Position numbers and translations under genes: made by a program
NCBI GenBank assembly: GCA_937922805.1
Contig: CALAJV010000011.1
Coordinates: forward strand, 1-64,000
Direction of reading: 5' to 3'
Length of the DNA: 64,000 bases
Origin: an uncultured Acidimicrobiales bacterium
GTDB lineage: Bacteria > Actinomycetota > Acidimicrobiia > Acidimicrobiales > SZUA-35
In this document: one piece after another, positions 9,463 to 18,481 of the stretch
Numbering within the stretch: the stretch's first letter is position 1
How the letters are laid out: the number at the start of each line of letters is the position of its first letter
The notes under the pieces: generated by a model
Told to the model about the DNA's origin: nothing
What the model saw: only the letters and a program-made list of their open reading frames with translations
Database searches by the model: none

Positions 9463-10716
9463 GTGGATCAGATTGTGTCCGATGCTGTAAGCCAGCTTCC
9501 AAACCCAGCCCCCGGTCGACGGGCCGCAGAAGACTTCGTCACCAACTATTTGTCTGACCTCTTTTGCGAAGAGTATGTCGTTTCCTCTCCGGCGTTTCGC
9601 GGCGGCCAAAGCGCCGCCACGAATGCACTGGAATCGTTTGAGGTGGCCGGATACGGGGCGAACCGCAACGAGGTATATCCGGCGAAGCTTCGAGGGGCAT
9701 CGAAACTTTCGCCCTATATAAGGCATGGCCTCTTGACCCTAAGCCACGTTTGGACCTCGGTTGAGCGCCAAGCGCAGTCTCATCATCGAGATGTTCGAAA
9801 GTTTCGCGACGAACTCTTGTGGCAGGAATATGCTCGCCATTGGTATGCCCGACTAGGGCATCGAACGGCGACAGCAACTCGAAATCGATTGGCTGTTCGA
9901 GGCGCAGCTGAGTTTCTATGGGATGAGTCCATGGGCTGCATCGAGACGATCACCGAAGAGCTAGAAGAGGATGGTTGGTTGGTTAACCAAACTCGAATGT
10001 GGTTTGCCAGCCATTGGGTCGTTCGAGCTGGTCTCAAATGGCAAGACGGCGAAGACTACTTCTTTTCCCACTTGCTTGATGGGTCACGGGCAGCGAATCG
10101 TCTTGGTTGGCAGTGGACGACCGGTGTTGGCTCAACCCGGTCGTACGGATTCTCTCGGTGGCAAGTAGAGCGGCGGGCTCCGGGACTTTGCTCGAGCTGT
10201 GATTACGTGGCCGACTGCCCGATCGATTCATGGCCGACAGACCCTGATCTTCAAGCAATAGAGACCAATCCTCTTTTGGTAAGCGATCCCAACCTGGTGC
10301 GGACTCGCGGACCCCGAGCGGTTGAGATCTTTGGCACCCCATCGGCGGTATGGCTGACTGCTGAATCGCTTGGCCATTACGACCCTGCCTTGGTCGCCAA
10401 CCCTGACTTGCCAGCGGTGTTTGTATTCGACCGGCCGTTGCTGAAACAACTCCAGCTGTCTTCTAAACGGCTAGTTTTTCTGGTTGAGACGTTGGCCGAG
10501 CTGGCCGCTCGTCGGCCTCTGGAGATCGTTCTTGGCCCTCCTGCGGTTGCTTTGGAGGGTCGGCCGTTGGCAACGACGTTCGCTCCGGTGCCGGGCTGGC
10601 ATCGACTGGCGCCCAAACTCGACCTGGTCGAGATTCATCCGTGGCCTTGGTTGCATGACCCCCATGACGGTCGAATCGGATCGTTCTCGACCTGGCGTAA
10701 ACAATTGGATTGGTAA
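9463..10716 (+). CDS. Photolyase/cryptochrome-like flavoprotein with reversed domain order
   Basis: A 417-residue protein from a GTG start. Residues about 80-240 match the photolyase FAD-binding domain: SKLSPYIRHG, the FRDELLWQEY segment, EEDGWLVNQTRMW, ASHWVVR, and DGSRAANRLGWQW followed by YGFSRWQVERRAPG. Canonical photolyases have the alpha/beta antenna domain first. Here a segment resembling it (VWLTAESLGHYDPAL, then VFVFDRPLL and FLVETLAELA) comes after, at residues about 295-400. Three cysteines (C243, C246, C252) sit between the domains and could hold a metal or Fe-S centre. The residues that replace the usual DAxPYFRxFNP stretch differ from CPD photolyases. Likely a light-dependent DNA-repair or photosensory flavoprotein; the substrate cannot be told from sequence. 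Confidence 0.8.
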   Translation: MDQIVSDAVSQLPNPAPGRRAAEDFVTNYLSDLFCEEYVVSSPAFRGGQSAATNALESFEVAGYGANRNEVYPAKLRGASKLSPYIRHGLLTLSHVWTSVERQAQSHHRDVRKFRDELLWQEYARHWYARLGHRTATATRNRLAVRGAAEFLWDESMGCIETITEELEEDGWLVNQTRMWFASHWVVRAGLKWQDGEDYFFSHLLDGSRAANRLGWQWTTGVGSTRSYGFSRWQVERRAPGLCSSCDYVADCPIDSWPTDPDLQAIETNPLLVSDPNLVRTRGPRAVEIFGTPSAVWLTAESLGHYDPALVANPDLPAVFVFDRPLLKQLQLSSKRLVFLVETLAELAARRPLEIVLGPPAVALEGRPLATTFAPVPGWHRLAPKLDLVEIHPWPWLHDPHDGRIGSFSTWRKQLDW

Positions 10717-10792
10717 CCTCTGGCACGGCTGTCGAAAAACTAGGCTCTTCGGCTCAACATCTCCCGTGCACGATGCGCTATCGTGGGAGCTA

Positions 10793-11230
10793 GTGAAACC
10801 CATCACCGCTATACCGACCGGCGGGGTCGTCGAGATAGAAATTCCGTCTCGCGTCGACCTAGTCGCTGTGGTGCGCATGGTGGTCGCCGCGGCGACAAAT
10901 GCGGTTGAAGCGCTCTCAGGCGATCGTATCGATGACCTTCGATGGGTTACGTCTGAAGCTATCACTAACGCCATCGAGGCGAATTTGTCTAAAAACGCTT
11001 CTGGTCGCGTGGTTGTTACCTGCGAAGTGGAAAACGGCATCGTTCGCCTGGCAGTTAAAGATCAGGGTCCAGGTATGTCTGGTCCGGTTGAAGTCCCTGA
11101 CATGACGCACCCTGATCGACTTCACATTGAAGGCGCCTTTGGCGTTCCATTAATGGAGCGTTTGAGCTCGGCTGTGACATTTACCTCTGCTGAGTCCGGC
11201 ACAACTGTTCAGATGGAGCTACACCAGTAA
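10793..11230 (+). CDS. Anti-sigma regulatory factor, serine kinase-type ATPase (RsbW-like)
   Basis: A small GHKL/HATPase_c protein of 145 residues. The N-box is SEAITNAIEANL, the G1 box is VKDQGPGM, and the last helix region is GAFGVPLMERL. This is the RsbW/SpoIIAB shape: such proteins bind a sigma factor or phosphorylate an STAS-domain antagonist in partner-switching. No sigma factor or STAS partner is adjacent, so its target is unknown. The frame stays open well upstream into the photolyase-like gene, but homology begins only near here. GTG at 10793 gives the typical family length, with GGGAG just upstream at a short spacing; GTG at 10766 is an alternative. Confidence 0.82.
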   Translation: MKPITAIPTGGVVEIEIPSRVDLVAVVRMVVAAATNAVEALSGDRIDDLRWVTSEAITNAIEANLSKNASGRVVVTCEVENGIVRLAVKDQGPGMSGPVEVPDMTHPDRLHIEGAFGVPLMERLSSAVTFTSAESGTTVQMELHQ

Positions 11231-11305
11231 ACTGGTGGCCTCGATATGATCGAAGACGTCCTTGTTTCTCGAGGCGTTCTTTTGGACGCGGTTTAGGCGA
11301 TTGGG

Positions 11306-12694
11306 TTGTCTTCTGAAGGTTCAATAAAAGTACGCGAAGGGGTTTGGAGCGGTGGCGATACTATCGTCGCCAAGGCCGTTGCCCGCCCGATGGCCAGGTT
11401 CCTTCGCCAAGAAGCCGCCTCGGGAGTTTTGCTGCTGGCAGCGACGGCAATCGCCCTGATTTGGGCCAACCTGCCCGGTGGTCTGGGTGAATCGTACGCC
11501 CAACTCTGGGAAACTCATTTGCAGTTCTCGATTGGCAGTTGGGAAGTCCTAGACAAGTCGCTCGAAAAAATCGTTAACGACGCGCTTATGGTGCTCTTTT
11601 TCTTTGTTGTTGGACTTGAGATCAAGTCCGAGCTAGTTGTTGGTGATTTGAGCGATGCCCGAGTAGCGGCGTTGCCAGCGATAGCAGCAATCGGCGGCAT
11701 GGTAATTCCGGCACTGTTCTATGTTGCCGCCACCGCCGGAAGCGAAGGGGTGAACGGTTGGGGTGTCCCCATGGCGACCGATATCGCTTTCGCCGTCGGG
11801 GTTTTAGCTCTTCTCGGCCCAATGGTTCCGCACAAACTAAAGCTGTTCTTGTTAACCCTTGCCATCGTTGATGACATCGGCGCCATCTTAGTTATCGCAG
11901 TTTTCTATACGAAAACCATTAGATTCGACTGGCTGAGCTTAGCTATTGGTCTCCTGCTCGTAGTGATGCTGCTAAAGCGTTTCCGGGTCTGGTACACGCC
12001 AATTTACGTTGTAGTAGGCATCGTCATTTGGTACGCGACCTTCAAGTCGGGAGTTCACGCCACTATCGCCGGTGTTGCTCTTGGGCTGCTCGCCCCAGCT
12101 CGGCCTTTGCTTGGCGAGCGAGCATTCGAGAGCATCGAAGATGTTATGTCGGGCGACTTGGCTGGGCCTGCTGCGGTATCTGATGCCAACTGGAAGATGC
12201 GGGAATCAGTAGCGGTCACAACCAGGATGGCTTCGCTGGTAAGCCCGTGGACCAGCTTTATTATTGTTCCGATATTTGCATTGGCGAATGCCGGTATCAA
12301 GATTTCGGGCGATTCAGTTTCGGGAGCCTTGTCGTCGAGAGTCACCCTCGGGATAATTCTGGGCCTTGTACTAGGTAAGCCGCTCGGGGTTTGGTTCGCT
12401 ACTTGGTTGGCTGTCCGGTTAAATGTTGCGTCGTTGCCTGAAGGGGTGTCGATGCAACATGTGTTTGGTGCTGGCGCAGTGGCCGGTATCGGGTTCACGG
12501 TTGCACTGTTTATCGCCAAGCTGGCCTTCGTTGATGACAACGGCCAGCCGGCAGCGTTCCTCGATGAGGCCATCATGGGAATCCTTGTTGCTTCGGTGTT
12601 GGCAACCTTGCTTGGATGGTTCTCGCTGCGTCGAGCGGCCGCCAACCAAGCTGGTACGCCGCAAGCAGATCTTCCGGTTCAACAGACTCACTAG
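11306..12694 (+). CDS. nhaA: Na+/H+ antiporter NhaA
   Basis: A 462-residue polytopic membrane protein with the NhaA hallmarks: FFFVVGLEIKSELVVGDL, the PMATDIAFAVGVLALLG helix containing TDIAFA, and the essential paired aspartates in LAIVDDIGAILVIA. About 11-12 hydrophobic helices are visible. It exports sodium in exchange for protons and supports pH and salt homeostasis. The hydrophilic segment after about residue 270 (GERAFESIEDVMSGD) is longer than in E. coli NhaA, as is common in actinobacterial versions. The start is probably TTG at 11306; no strong ribosome-binding site is visible. It stands alone between the anti-sigma factor and topA. Confidence 0.95.
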   Translation: MSSEGSIKVREGVWSGGDTIVAKAVARPMARFLRQEAASGVLLLAATAIALIWANLPGGLGESYAQLWETHLQFSIGSWEVLDKSLEKIVNDALMVLFFFVVGLEIKSELVVGDLSDARVAALPAIAAIGGMVIPALFYVAATAGSEGVNGWGVPMATDIAFAVGVLALLGPMVPHKLKLFLLTLAIVDDIGAILVIAVFYTKTIRFDWLSLAIGLLLVVMLLKRFRVWYTPIYVVVGIVIWYATFKSGVHATIAGVALGLLAPARPLLGERAFESIEDVMSGDLAGPAAVSDANWKMRESVAVTTRMASLVSPWTSFIIVPIFALANAGIKISGDSVSGALSSRVTLGIILGLVLGKPLGVWFATWLAVRLNVASLPEGVSMQHVFGAGAVAGIGFTVALFIAKLAFVDDNGQPAAFLDEAIMGILVASVLATLLGWFSLRRAAANQAGTPQADLPVQQTH

Positions 12695-12783
12695 AGCCGC
12701 CATCAGCGATAGTTGACCTTTGAGGACTAGGGTGCGGCATCACTCGATTTCGACATATATGGCCAAATTTCTTTCACAGTAAA

Positions 12784-12798
12784 TCTTACGTCGTAAGA
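12784..12798. promoter_or_regulatory. Palindrome upstream of topA
   Basis: TCTTACG-T-CGTAAGA is a perfect inverted repeat with 7-base arms around a single central base, about 140 bases before the topA start and about 90 bases after nhaA. Its symmetry suggests a dimeric regulator site. No matching regulator is identified. Confidence 0.35.
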
Positions 12799-12935
12799 GT
12801 GGGCCTGATCCGGCTCAAACACTGGTGTTAGAGGTTCGGCGACCTGGCGTAAACTCGACCGCATATATAGAGTACAAAAATATTTTTTCCCGGATTGTTG
12901 GCAAAAGCCCCCGTTTTGTTCCTAGCCTGCCGAAC

Positions 12936-15752
12936 GTGTCCCAGCCACTGGTAATTGTCGAATCCCCAGCCAAAGCCAAGACCATTGCCGGTTATCTCGG
13001 CGATGACTACATCGTCGAGTCGTCGATAGGTCATATTCGCGATCTTCCGGCCAAGGCGGCTGAAGTGCCCGAGGCGTATAAGAAGGAAAAGTGGTCGTCG
13101 ATGGGAATCGACGTCGACAACGACTTCAAGCCGTTGTACGTAGTTTCAGATCAAAAGAGGGAACACGTCAAGAAGTTGAAGAAGCTACTCAAGGAAGCGA
13201 GCGAATTGGTACTCGCAACTGATGAGGATCGCGAAGGGGAAGCGATTGCCTGGCACCTGCTCGAGGTTTTGAACCCTCAGGTTCCGGTCAAGCGAATGGT
13301 GTTCCACGAGATTACGCCGGAAGCAATTCGACGAGCCATCGATAGTCCTCGAGAACTTGATCGCCGCCTCGTCGACGCTCAAGAAGCTCGTCGACTACTC
13401 GACCGGCTTTACGGCTACGAGGTTTCACCGGTCTTGTGGAAGAAAGTCAAGCCTCGACTCTCAGCTGGGCGGGTTCAAAGTGTAGCTACCCGAATCGTGG
13501 TCGAACGAGAGCGGGAACGTATGGCGTTCCGCTCATCGAACTACTGGGATCTTTCAGGAACCTTTGACGCAACCGAATCAAAGCACGCTACCGAGCGGCC
13601 TTTCAGCGCCATGTTGCTTGAGATCGACGGGAAGCGAGTTGCCAGCGGCCGAGACTTCAACCAAGACGGTTCACTGAAGCGAGATGACGTTGTCCACCTT
13701 GATCAAGTCAAGGCCGAAGCCTTGGCAGGCGACCTAAAAAATCAACCAGCCAAAGTAGCGAGCCGGGAAGCTAAGCCTTACCGACGTACCCCGGCTGCTC
13801 CATTTATCACCTCGACGTATCAACAAGAGGCAAGCCGTAAGCTGCGGTTATCTTCAGCTCAGGCCATGCGAGTAGCGCAGGGTTTGTATGAACGTGGCTA
13901 CATCACCTACATGCGTACCGACTCAACGACGCTGTCGGAGTCGGCTGTGGCCGCCGCCCGCTCGCAAATCGCTGAAAAGTTCGGAATTGAATACGTTCCT
14001 GACGCCCCTCGGACTTACCAGAAGAAGGTAAAGAACGCTCAGGAAGCGCACGAAGCTATTCGCCCTGCCGGCGACACCTTTCGGACACCTGATCAGGTCG
14101 CGAGTGATCTGAGCGCTCCGGAACTTCGGGTCTACCAACTAATCTGGCAGCGCACAGTGGCCTCCCAAATGACCGATGCCACCGGTGAAACGGTGACCTT
14201 GAAACTTGGCGTTACCACGACCACAAAGCAGGAAACGATTTTCTCCACCTCGGGAACGGTGATCTCTCACCAGGGTTTCCTAAAGGTCTACGCCGAAAAT
14301 GTTGACGACAAAGGTGGAGCCGGGGCCGACAAAGACGAAGAGGTCGACACCGAGAAACGTCTTCCGCCTCTCCAAGAAGGCGATAGCGCTCAATTGGTCG
14401 AAGTGGAAGCCGCCGGGCACGACACTCAACCCCCAGCTCGATTCACTGAAGCGTCATTGGTGAAGAAGCTTGAAGAGCTTGGTGTTGGTCGCCCGTCGAC
14501 CTATGCATCAATTATGGGAACGGTTCAGGCCCGCGGGTACGTTTGGAAAAAGGGTTCGGCGATGGTGCCGAGCTTCCTGGCCTTTGCCGTGGTCACGTTG
14601 TTAGAACAGCATTTCCCCGACCTGGTTGACTATGCCTTTACCGCCAGGATGGAAGACGATCTCGACAATATTGCCGCCGGCTCAGAGGCTCACATTCCTT
14701 GGTTGGCGCAGTTCTACTTCGGAATAAACGAGAATCCGGGACTGAAAGAGAAAGTCGACAACCGGCTGGGCGACATCGACGCTCGCGCCGTGAACTCGAT
14801 TCCGATCGGCGCCGATGCCGACGGTGTGCCTATCGTGGCTCGAGTTGGGCAGTATGGCCCATACCTAGAACGAGGCGAAGATACCAAGTCGATTCCCGAT
14901 GACATCGCTCCTGACGAGCTAACCCCTGAGCGAGCGCTCGACATCATGAGCGTCCCCGACGTTATTGAACTAGGTGAAGATCCAGAAACTTCGCTTCCGG
15001 TTTACGTTCGGGACGGAAAGTACGGCCCCTACGTGCAGCGAGGCGAGATGCCCGAACGCGGTTCGGGCGATGAGAAGCCTCAAACAAGTTCCTTGTTCGA
15101 GGGCATGACCATGGAAGATATGACGCTGGAATCAGCGTTGGAACTTCTGACCATTCCTCGGGTTATTGGTAACGACCCGTCCGATGGGCGAGAAATTGTT
15201 GCCCACAACGGTCCTTATGGCCCGTACCTGCGCAAAGAACCAGAAGAAGAAGGGAAACGAGCCGACACCCGAAGCTTTGAAAATGAAGCGGACCTTCTGA
15301 CCATGGACATGGAAAAGGCGCTTGCTCTGTACGCCCAACCGAAGCGGCGTCGAGGCCAATCTGCTGCTGGTCCGCTGAAAGAACTAGGTGTTGACCCTAC
15401 GACTGACTTGTCAGTTGTGGTGAAGAACGGGCGATTTGGCGAGTACGTGACTGACGGCGAAGTAAACGCAAGTTTGACTACTGCCGACTCGGTTGAACGA
15501 ATTGATATCACCAGGGCGTCGGAGTTGCTAGCGATTCGCCGGCAGAAACTAGCGCTCGACCCAGAGGGAACTAAGAAAACAGCGGCGAAGAAGGCAGCCA
15601 AGAAAGCAAAAAAGGCAGCCAAGAAAAAGACCACCAAGAAAGCGGCCAAGAAATCGACAGCCAAAAAGGCGGCCAAGAAGAAAGTAGCGGCCAAAAAAGC
15701 TGGCTCGGCAACATCGGTTGATGAATCTGTCGACGCTGTTGCGTCGACCTAG
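12936..15752 (+). CDS. topA: DNA topoisomerase I
   Basis: A type IA topoisomerase that relaxes negative supercoils. The TOPRIM domain opens with PLVIVESPAKAKTI and contains DEDREGEAIAW; the active-site tyrosine is in GYITYMRTDSTTLS. The C-terminal region has four copies of the Toprim_C repeat (for example GQYGPYLERG, GKYGPYVQRG) instead of zinc fingers, then a Lys/Ala-rich tail of about 40 residues typical of actinobacterial enzymes. An upstream TTG at 12825 would add 37 residues not seen in the family. The GTG at 12936 fits the conserved N-terminus and lies 7 bases after a TAGCCT hexamer with no Shine-Dalgarno, consistent with a leaderless message. tmk follows after 14 bases, so topA-tmk-holB is likely one operon. 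Confidence 0.97.
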   Translation: MSQPLVIVESPAKAKTIAGYLGDDYIVESSIGHIRDLPAKAAEVPEAYKKEKWSSMGIDVDNDFKPLYVVSDQKREHVKKLKKLLKEASELVLATDEDREGEAIAWHLLEVLNPQVPVKRMVFHEITPEAIRRAIDSPRELDRRLVDAQEARRLLDRLYGYEVSPVLWKKVKPRLSAGRVQSVATRIVVERERERMAFRSSNYWDLSGTFDATESKHATERPFSAMLLEIDGKRVASGRDFNQDGSLKRDDVVHLDQVKAEALAGDLKNQPAKVASREAKPYRRTPAAPFITSTYQQEASRKLRLSSAQAMRVAQGLYERGYITYMRTDSTTLSESAVAAARSQIAEKFGIEYVPDAPRTYQKKVKNAQEAHEAIRPAGDTFRTPDQVASDLSAPELRVYQLIWQRTVASQMTDATGETVTLKLGVTTTTKQETIFSTSGTVISHQGFLKVYAENVDDKGGAGADKDEEVDTEKRLPPLQEGDSAQLVEVEAAGHDTQPPARFTEASLVKKLEELGVGRPSTYASIMGTVQARGYVWKKGSAMVPSFLAFAVVTLLEQHFPDLVDYAFTARMEDDLDNIAAGSEAHIPWLAQFYFGINENPGLKEKVDNRLGDIDARAVNSIPIGADADGVPIVARVGQYGPYLERGEDTKSIPDDIAPDELTPERALDIMSVPDVIELGEDPETSLPVYVRDGKYGPYVQRGEMPERGSGDEKPQTSSLFEGMTMEDMTLESALELLTIPRVIGNDPSDGREIVAHNGPYGPYLRKEPEEEGKRADTRSFENEADLLTMDMEKALALYAQPKRRRGQSAAGPLKELGVDPTTDLSVVVKNGRFGEYVTDGEVNASLTTADSVERIDITRASELLAIRRQKLALDPEGTKKTAAKKAAKKAKKAAKKKTTKKAAKKSTAKKAAKKKVAAKKAGSATSVDESVDAVAST

Positions 15753-15766
15753 CGGGAGAAGAAACG

Positions 15767-16372
15767 GTGCCGACGTATATCGCTTTTGAAGGCGGCGAAG
15801 GATCGGGCAAGAGCACCCAGGCCGGGTTGCTATCTCGACGATTGGGTGCAGTTCTCACTCGTGAACCAGGTGGGACAGAACTGGGCACCCGTCTTCGCGA
15901 ACTGTTGTTGGAGTCCAAAGGGTTCCCTCCAGGCCCTCGGGCCGAGGCGCTCATGATGGCTGCCGACCGGGCCCAACATATGCAACAAGTTGTTCTCCCC
16001 GCGTTGGCCGAGAACCGTCACGTGGTGTCGGACCGATCGCTCTATTCTTCGCTTGCGTACCAAGGAGTAGGTCGAGAGCTAGGCATCGAAGCCGTCTTGG
16101 AGGTGAACAAGTTCGCCACCTACAACCGCTTGCCCGATGTTGTTGTGCTGCTTCAGATCACCCGAGACGACGCGACCGCCCGGCTTGATCGGCCGCTCGA
16201 TCGGTTTGAGCAAGAAGGGGAACTGTTCCATAATCAGGTGCTGGCTGGGTTCAGTCAGATGGCTGCCGCAGACCCTGACCGGTGGTTGGTAGTCGACGGC
16301 GATCAGTCAGTTGAAGAAGTGGAAGCACAAATTTGGTCGCTGGTCGAGCCTCAGCTAGCTCGCTATGGCTGA
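15767..16372 (+). CDS. tmk: Thymidylate kinase
   Basis: Phosphorylates dTMP to dTDP for DNA synthesis. The P-loop is EGGEGSGKSTQAG; the substrate motif REPGGTELG and the catalytic DRSLYSSLAYQG block are present, and 201 residues is normal. The GTG start is preceded by GGGAGAAG at good spacing. The end overlaps the next gene by 8 bases, and it follows topA closely. Confidence 0.96.
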   Translation: MPTYIAFEGGEGSGKSTQAGLLSRRLGAVLTREPGGTELGTRLRELLLESKGFPPGPRAEALMMAADRAQHMQQVVLPALAENRHVVSDRSLYSSLAYQGVGRELGIEAVLEVNKFATYNRLPDVVVLLQITRDDATARLDRPLDRFEQEGELFHNQVLAGFSQMAAADPDRWLVVDGDQSVEEVEAQIWSLVEPQLARYG

Positions 16373-17471
16373 CACATCGCTGCAGGCGACTTCTGAGACA
16401 TCGGCTGACCCTTGGGTCCACCTCGTTGGTCAGAGCGAAGCTAGGGCCCGTCTAGAGCAGGCGGCGACCAATCCGGTCCATGCCTACTTATTGCTTGGAA
16501 CACGAGGGAGCGGAACCTTCACCGCCGCCCTTGGATTCGCTGGCCTGCTGTTGGCCTCGACCAACGGTGACGAAGCTGCCCGGCTCCGAGCGATCCAGCT
16601 TGCGGTCGCAGGAAAGCATCCCGATCTTATTGTGGTTGAACCAGAAGGCGCCGGGCTTCGGGTAAGTGAGGCGGAAGAGATCGCTCGGGCGAGTCAACGG
16701 ACCCCCAACGAAGGCGATCGAAAAGTTATTGTTGTGGTTGGAGTCGAGTCGATTGAAGAGGCCGCTATCGGCAAACTGCTCAAAGTGGTCGAAGAGCCGC
16801 CTCCGTCGACCGTGTTTGTTCTGTTAGCCGAAGAGGTGCCGCCCGAGATCGTGACGATCGCTAGCCGATGCGTGCCGATCGAATTTGGTCCGCTGTCAAT
16901 CGGCGAGCTCGAACAGTATTTGATCGGAACCGGGATCGATCCAGAACGAAGTGCGATTGCCGCAGTCGCCGCAGGCGGCGATCTGGAACGAGCGAAGTTG
17001 CTCGCCACTGACGATGATTTGGCCAACCGGGCCGAACTCTGGCGACAACTTCCGTCAAAGCTTGACGGATCTGGATTGGCGGTGTTCGATGCGGTCGAAC
17101 AAATGCAGGCCGGAATGGACGCAGCGACCGTGGCGTTAGAAGCCCGCCAAGCTACCGATGTAGAGGAGCTTGAAGCCCGAGTCGAACAATTGGGGGAGCG
17201 AGGTTCCGGTCGGGCTGACCTGGTCGCAAGGCATAAACGCGAGGTTCGAAAACTCCGGACTGATGAACTGCGGTTTGGGTTGGCCACGTTGGCTAGAGCG
17301 TTCCGAGATCAAGCCATAGCGGTCAACGGGTTTGGCCCTGAGGCCGACACGGCATACCAGGCGCTGGAAGCGATACAACAGGCAGCTGAAAATTTGGTCC
17401 GTAATCCGAATGAGTCTCTGTTGCTGCAAGACCTGTTTCTCAAGCTCAGTCCGAGCCAAGATCGCTGGTAA
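16365..17471 (+). CDS. holB: DNA polymerase III delta' subunit (clamp loader)
   Basis: A 368-residue AAA+-fold subunit of the sliding-clamp loader. It begins WVHLVGQSEARARLEQAA and contains the clamp-loader element KLLKVVEEPPPSTVFVLLAE. The Walker A position reads GTRGSGTFTA, with the usual GKT lysine lost, so it is unlikely to hydrolyse ATP, as expected for delta' subunits. The SRC-like sensor is at IASRCVPI. It overlaps tmk by 8 bases, the usual tmk-holB pairing. A tRNA gene follows 45 bases downstream. Confidence 0.92.
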   Translation: MADTSLQATSETSADPWVHLVGQSEARARLEQAATNPVHAYLLLGTRGSGTFTAALGFAGLLLASTNGDEAARLRAIQLAVAGKHPDLIVVEPEGAGLRVSEAEEIARASQRTPNEGDRKVIVVVGVESIEEAAIGKLLKVVEEPPPSTVFVLLAEEVPPEIVTIASRCVPIEFGPLSIGELEQYLIGTGIDPERSAIAAVAAGGDLERAKLLATDDDLANRAELWRQLPSKLDGSGLAVFDAVEQMQAGMDAATVALEARQATDVEELEARVEQLGERGSGRADLVARHKREVRKLRTDELRFGLATLARAFRDQAIAVNGFGPEADTAYQALEAIQQAAENLVRNPNESLLLQDLFLKLSPSQDRW

Positions 17472-17516
17472 AGACAGCCCGCTACGGTGGCGATCCCGCT
17501 AAGATAATTCTGGTCC

Positions 17517-17592
17517 GCCCGGATAGCTCAGTTGGTAGAGCAACTCATTCGTAATGAGTAGGTCGCGAGTTCAACTCTCGCTTCGGGCTCCA
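17517..17592 (+). tRNA. tRNA-Thr (CGT anticodon)
   Basis: A complete cloverleaf can be folded by eye: acceptor GCCCGGA/TTCGGGC with one G-T pair, D arm GCTC/GAGC, anticodon stem ACTCA/TGAGT with loop TTCGTAA (anticodon CGT, reads ACG), T arm GCGAG/CTCGC with loop TTCAACT, then discriminator T and an encoded CCA. Confidence 0.97.
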
Positions 17593-17610
17593 CTGAACAG
17601 TGCAGCGAAA

Positions 17611-17640
17611 AGGCTCAGCTAAGGCGTCCGAGATGAGCCT
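17611..17640 (+). terminator. Stem-loop after tRNA-Thr
   Basis: AGGCTCA and TGAGCCT form a perfect 7-base stem about 20 bases past the tRNA. There is no T-run. It may be part of the tRNA or operon 3' end. Confidence 0.3.
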
Positions 17641-17696
17641 GAGCCTGAGCAAGTACGGAGGCGAACTGCGTTCTGTGTGTTTGCCTAGACGCCAGA

Positions 17697-17725
17697 GGGC
17701 CCGACTGCGGGGATCAGTCGGGCCC
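17697..17725. terminator. Strong hairpin between convergent transcription units
   Basis: GGGCCCGACTG and CAGTCGGGCCC form a perfect 11-base stem with a 7-base loop. It sits between the topA-tmk-holB-tRNA run and the oppositely oriented small secreted protein gene, where a bidirectional terminator is expected. Neither side has a clear T-run. Confidence 0.65.
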
Positions 17726-17779
17726 TTAGAACTTATGAACTTGATCTAGTGGGCAGCTCGGCTGCCCCAAATGATCGGT

Positions 17780-18154
17780 TTACTTAAAGCCACCGATGTT
17801 GAAGGTGTGTGTTGCACCCTGACAGGTAGCTGTTCGTCGTTTGCCGCCTGAGTTAGTCTCAGCCCAGCCCCAGCCGTCGCCATCGCTGTCTTCACACTGA
17901 ACGGTTACTGTTCGGTCTGAATCGAATGGGTTGCTACGTCCTCGTCGACTAACTTCAACGTTTCCGATCTTGCAGCTTTCGACGCCGTTCCAGCCCCAGC
18001 CGTCACCGTCGCTGTCTACACACATTCCAATTTCATTTGCCTCAGCTGCATCCTGCGGGGCTACTACCGCTAGGCCGACGCCGACGGTTCCCACGACCAT
18101 TGCGAATGCAATTACGACGCTCTTCCAGTTTGCTACGAACTTATCTATGCACAT
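17780..18154 (-). CDS. Small secreted protein with two DSDGDGWGW repeats
   Basis: A 124-residue protein. Start ATG at 18154 is chosen because AAGGA lies just upstream on this strand and the signal peptide then begins at a normal place ([20 protein letters not shown]). The mature part has two copies of a Cys-bounded module: [17 protein letters not shown] and a second copy [11 protein letters not shown] that ends in a Cys about 14 residues later. The DxDGDG core resembles an EF-hand/dockerin calcium loop, and GWGWNG..SC resembles a motif found in small carbohydrate-binding modules such as CBM10. Function is unknown; extracellular glycan or calcium binding is a guess. It is divergent from sigR. 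Confidence 0.8.
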   Translation of the reverse strand: MCIDKFVANWKSVVIAFAMVVGTVGVGLAVVAPQDAAEANEIGMCVDSDGDGWGWNGVESCKIGNVEVSRRGRSNPFDSDRTVTVQCEDSDGDGWGWAETNSGGKRRTATCQGATHTFNIGGFK

Positions 18155-18481
18155 GAATTTTGTCCTTACGTTTCGATTTGCTTCGAACAATGCCCACCGC
18201 ATTGCAGCCCTGAGGTCAGGACTTCCCACCAAGCACAGAAACAACTACAAAGCATTCACAATCCCACCGGTCAGACCGAATCAATTATGTCTACCCACCT
18301 GTTGATGTCGCTGTACCCCCATACACGCCGAGGTGACCGATTGGGATACGGGTTCTCGAAAACTATTTTGGAAGATCTGGTCGAAATGGCGGAAACACGA
18401 GTATTCATGCGAGCTTGTTCGACCATAGATTCGACTGGTCGACGCCTCAGATGGGGGCCACAACTGTTAGCGTGGTCAGAT
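18155..18481. other. Divergent intergenic region before sigR
   Basis: 327 bases between the small secreted protein and the sigR start. It must carry promoters for both sides. A frame stays open in it upstream of sigR, from about 18287, but that segment has no sigma-factor similarity. I see no convincing GGAAT/GTT-type SigR autoregulatory promoter at the right spacing. Confidence 0.5.

Noticed and set aside
11246..11296. 16-residue open frame between the anti-sigma gene and nhaA
   Set aside because: No ribosome-binding site or composition signal supports translation; too short to call.
12055..12645. Long antisense open frame inside nhaA
   Set aside because: It is a shadow of the nhaA coding strand; the sense frame has full NhaA motifs and the antisense protein has no recognisable features.
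15215..15694. Antisense frame over the topA tail encoding a hydrophobic Ala/Phe-rich protein
   Set aside because: It arises from the reverse complement of the lysine-rich topA C-terminus; not a real membrane protein.
18391..18419. GGAAAC...GTT as a SigR autoregulatory promoter
   Set aside because: The gap of about 20 bases is too long for the usual 16-18-base spacing and the -35 is imperfect.
18287..18481. 65-codon in-frame extension of SigR
   Set aside because: An extended SigR isoform is known in Streptomyces, but no start site, promoter or similarity supports one here.
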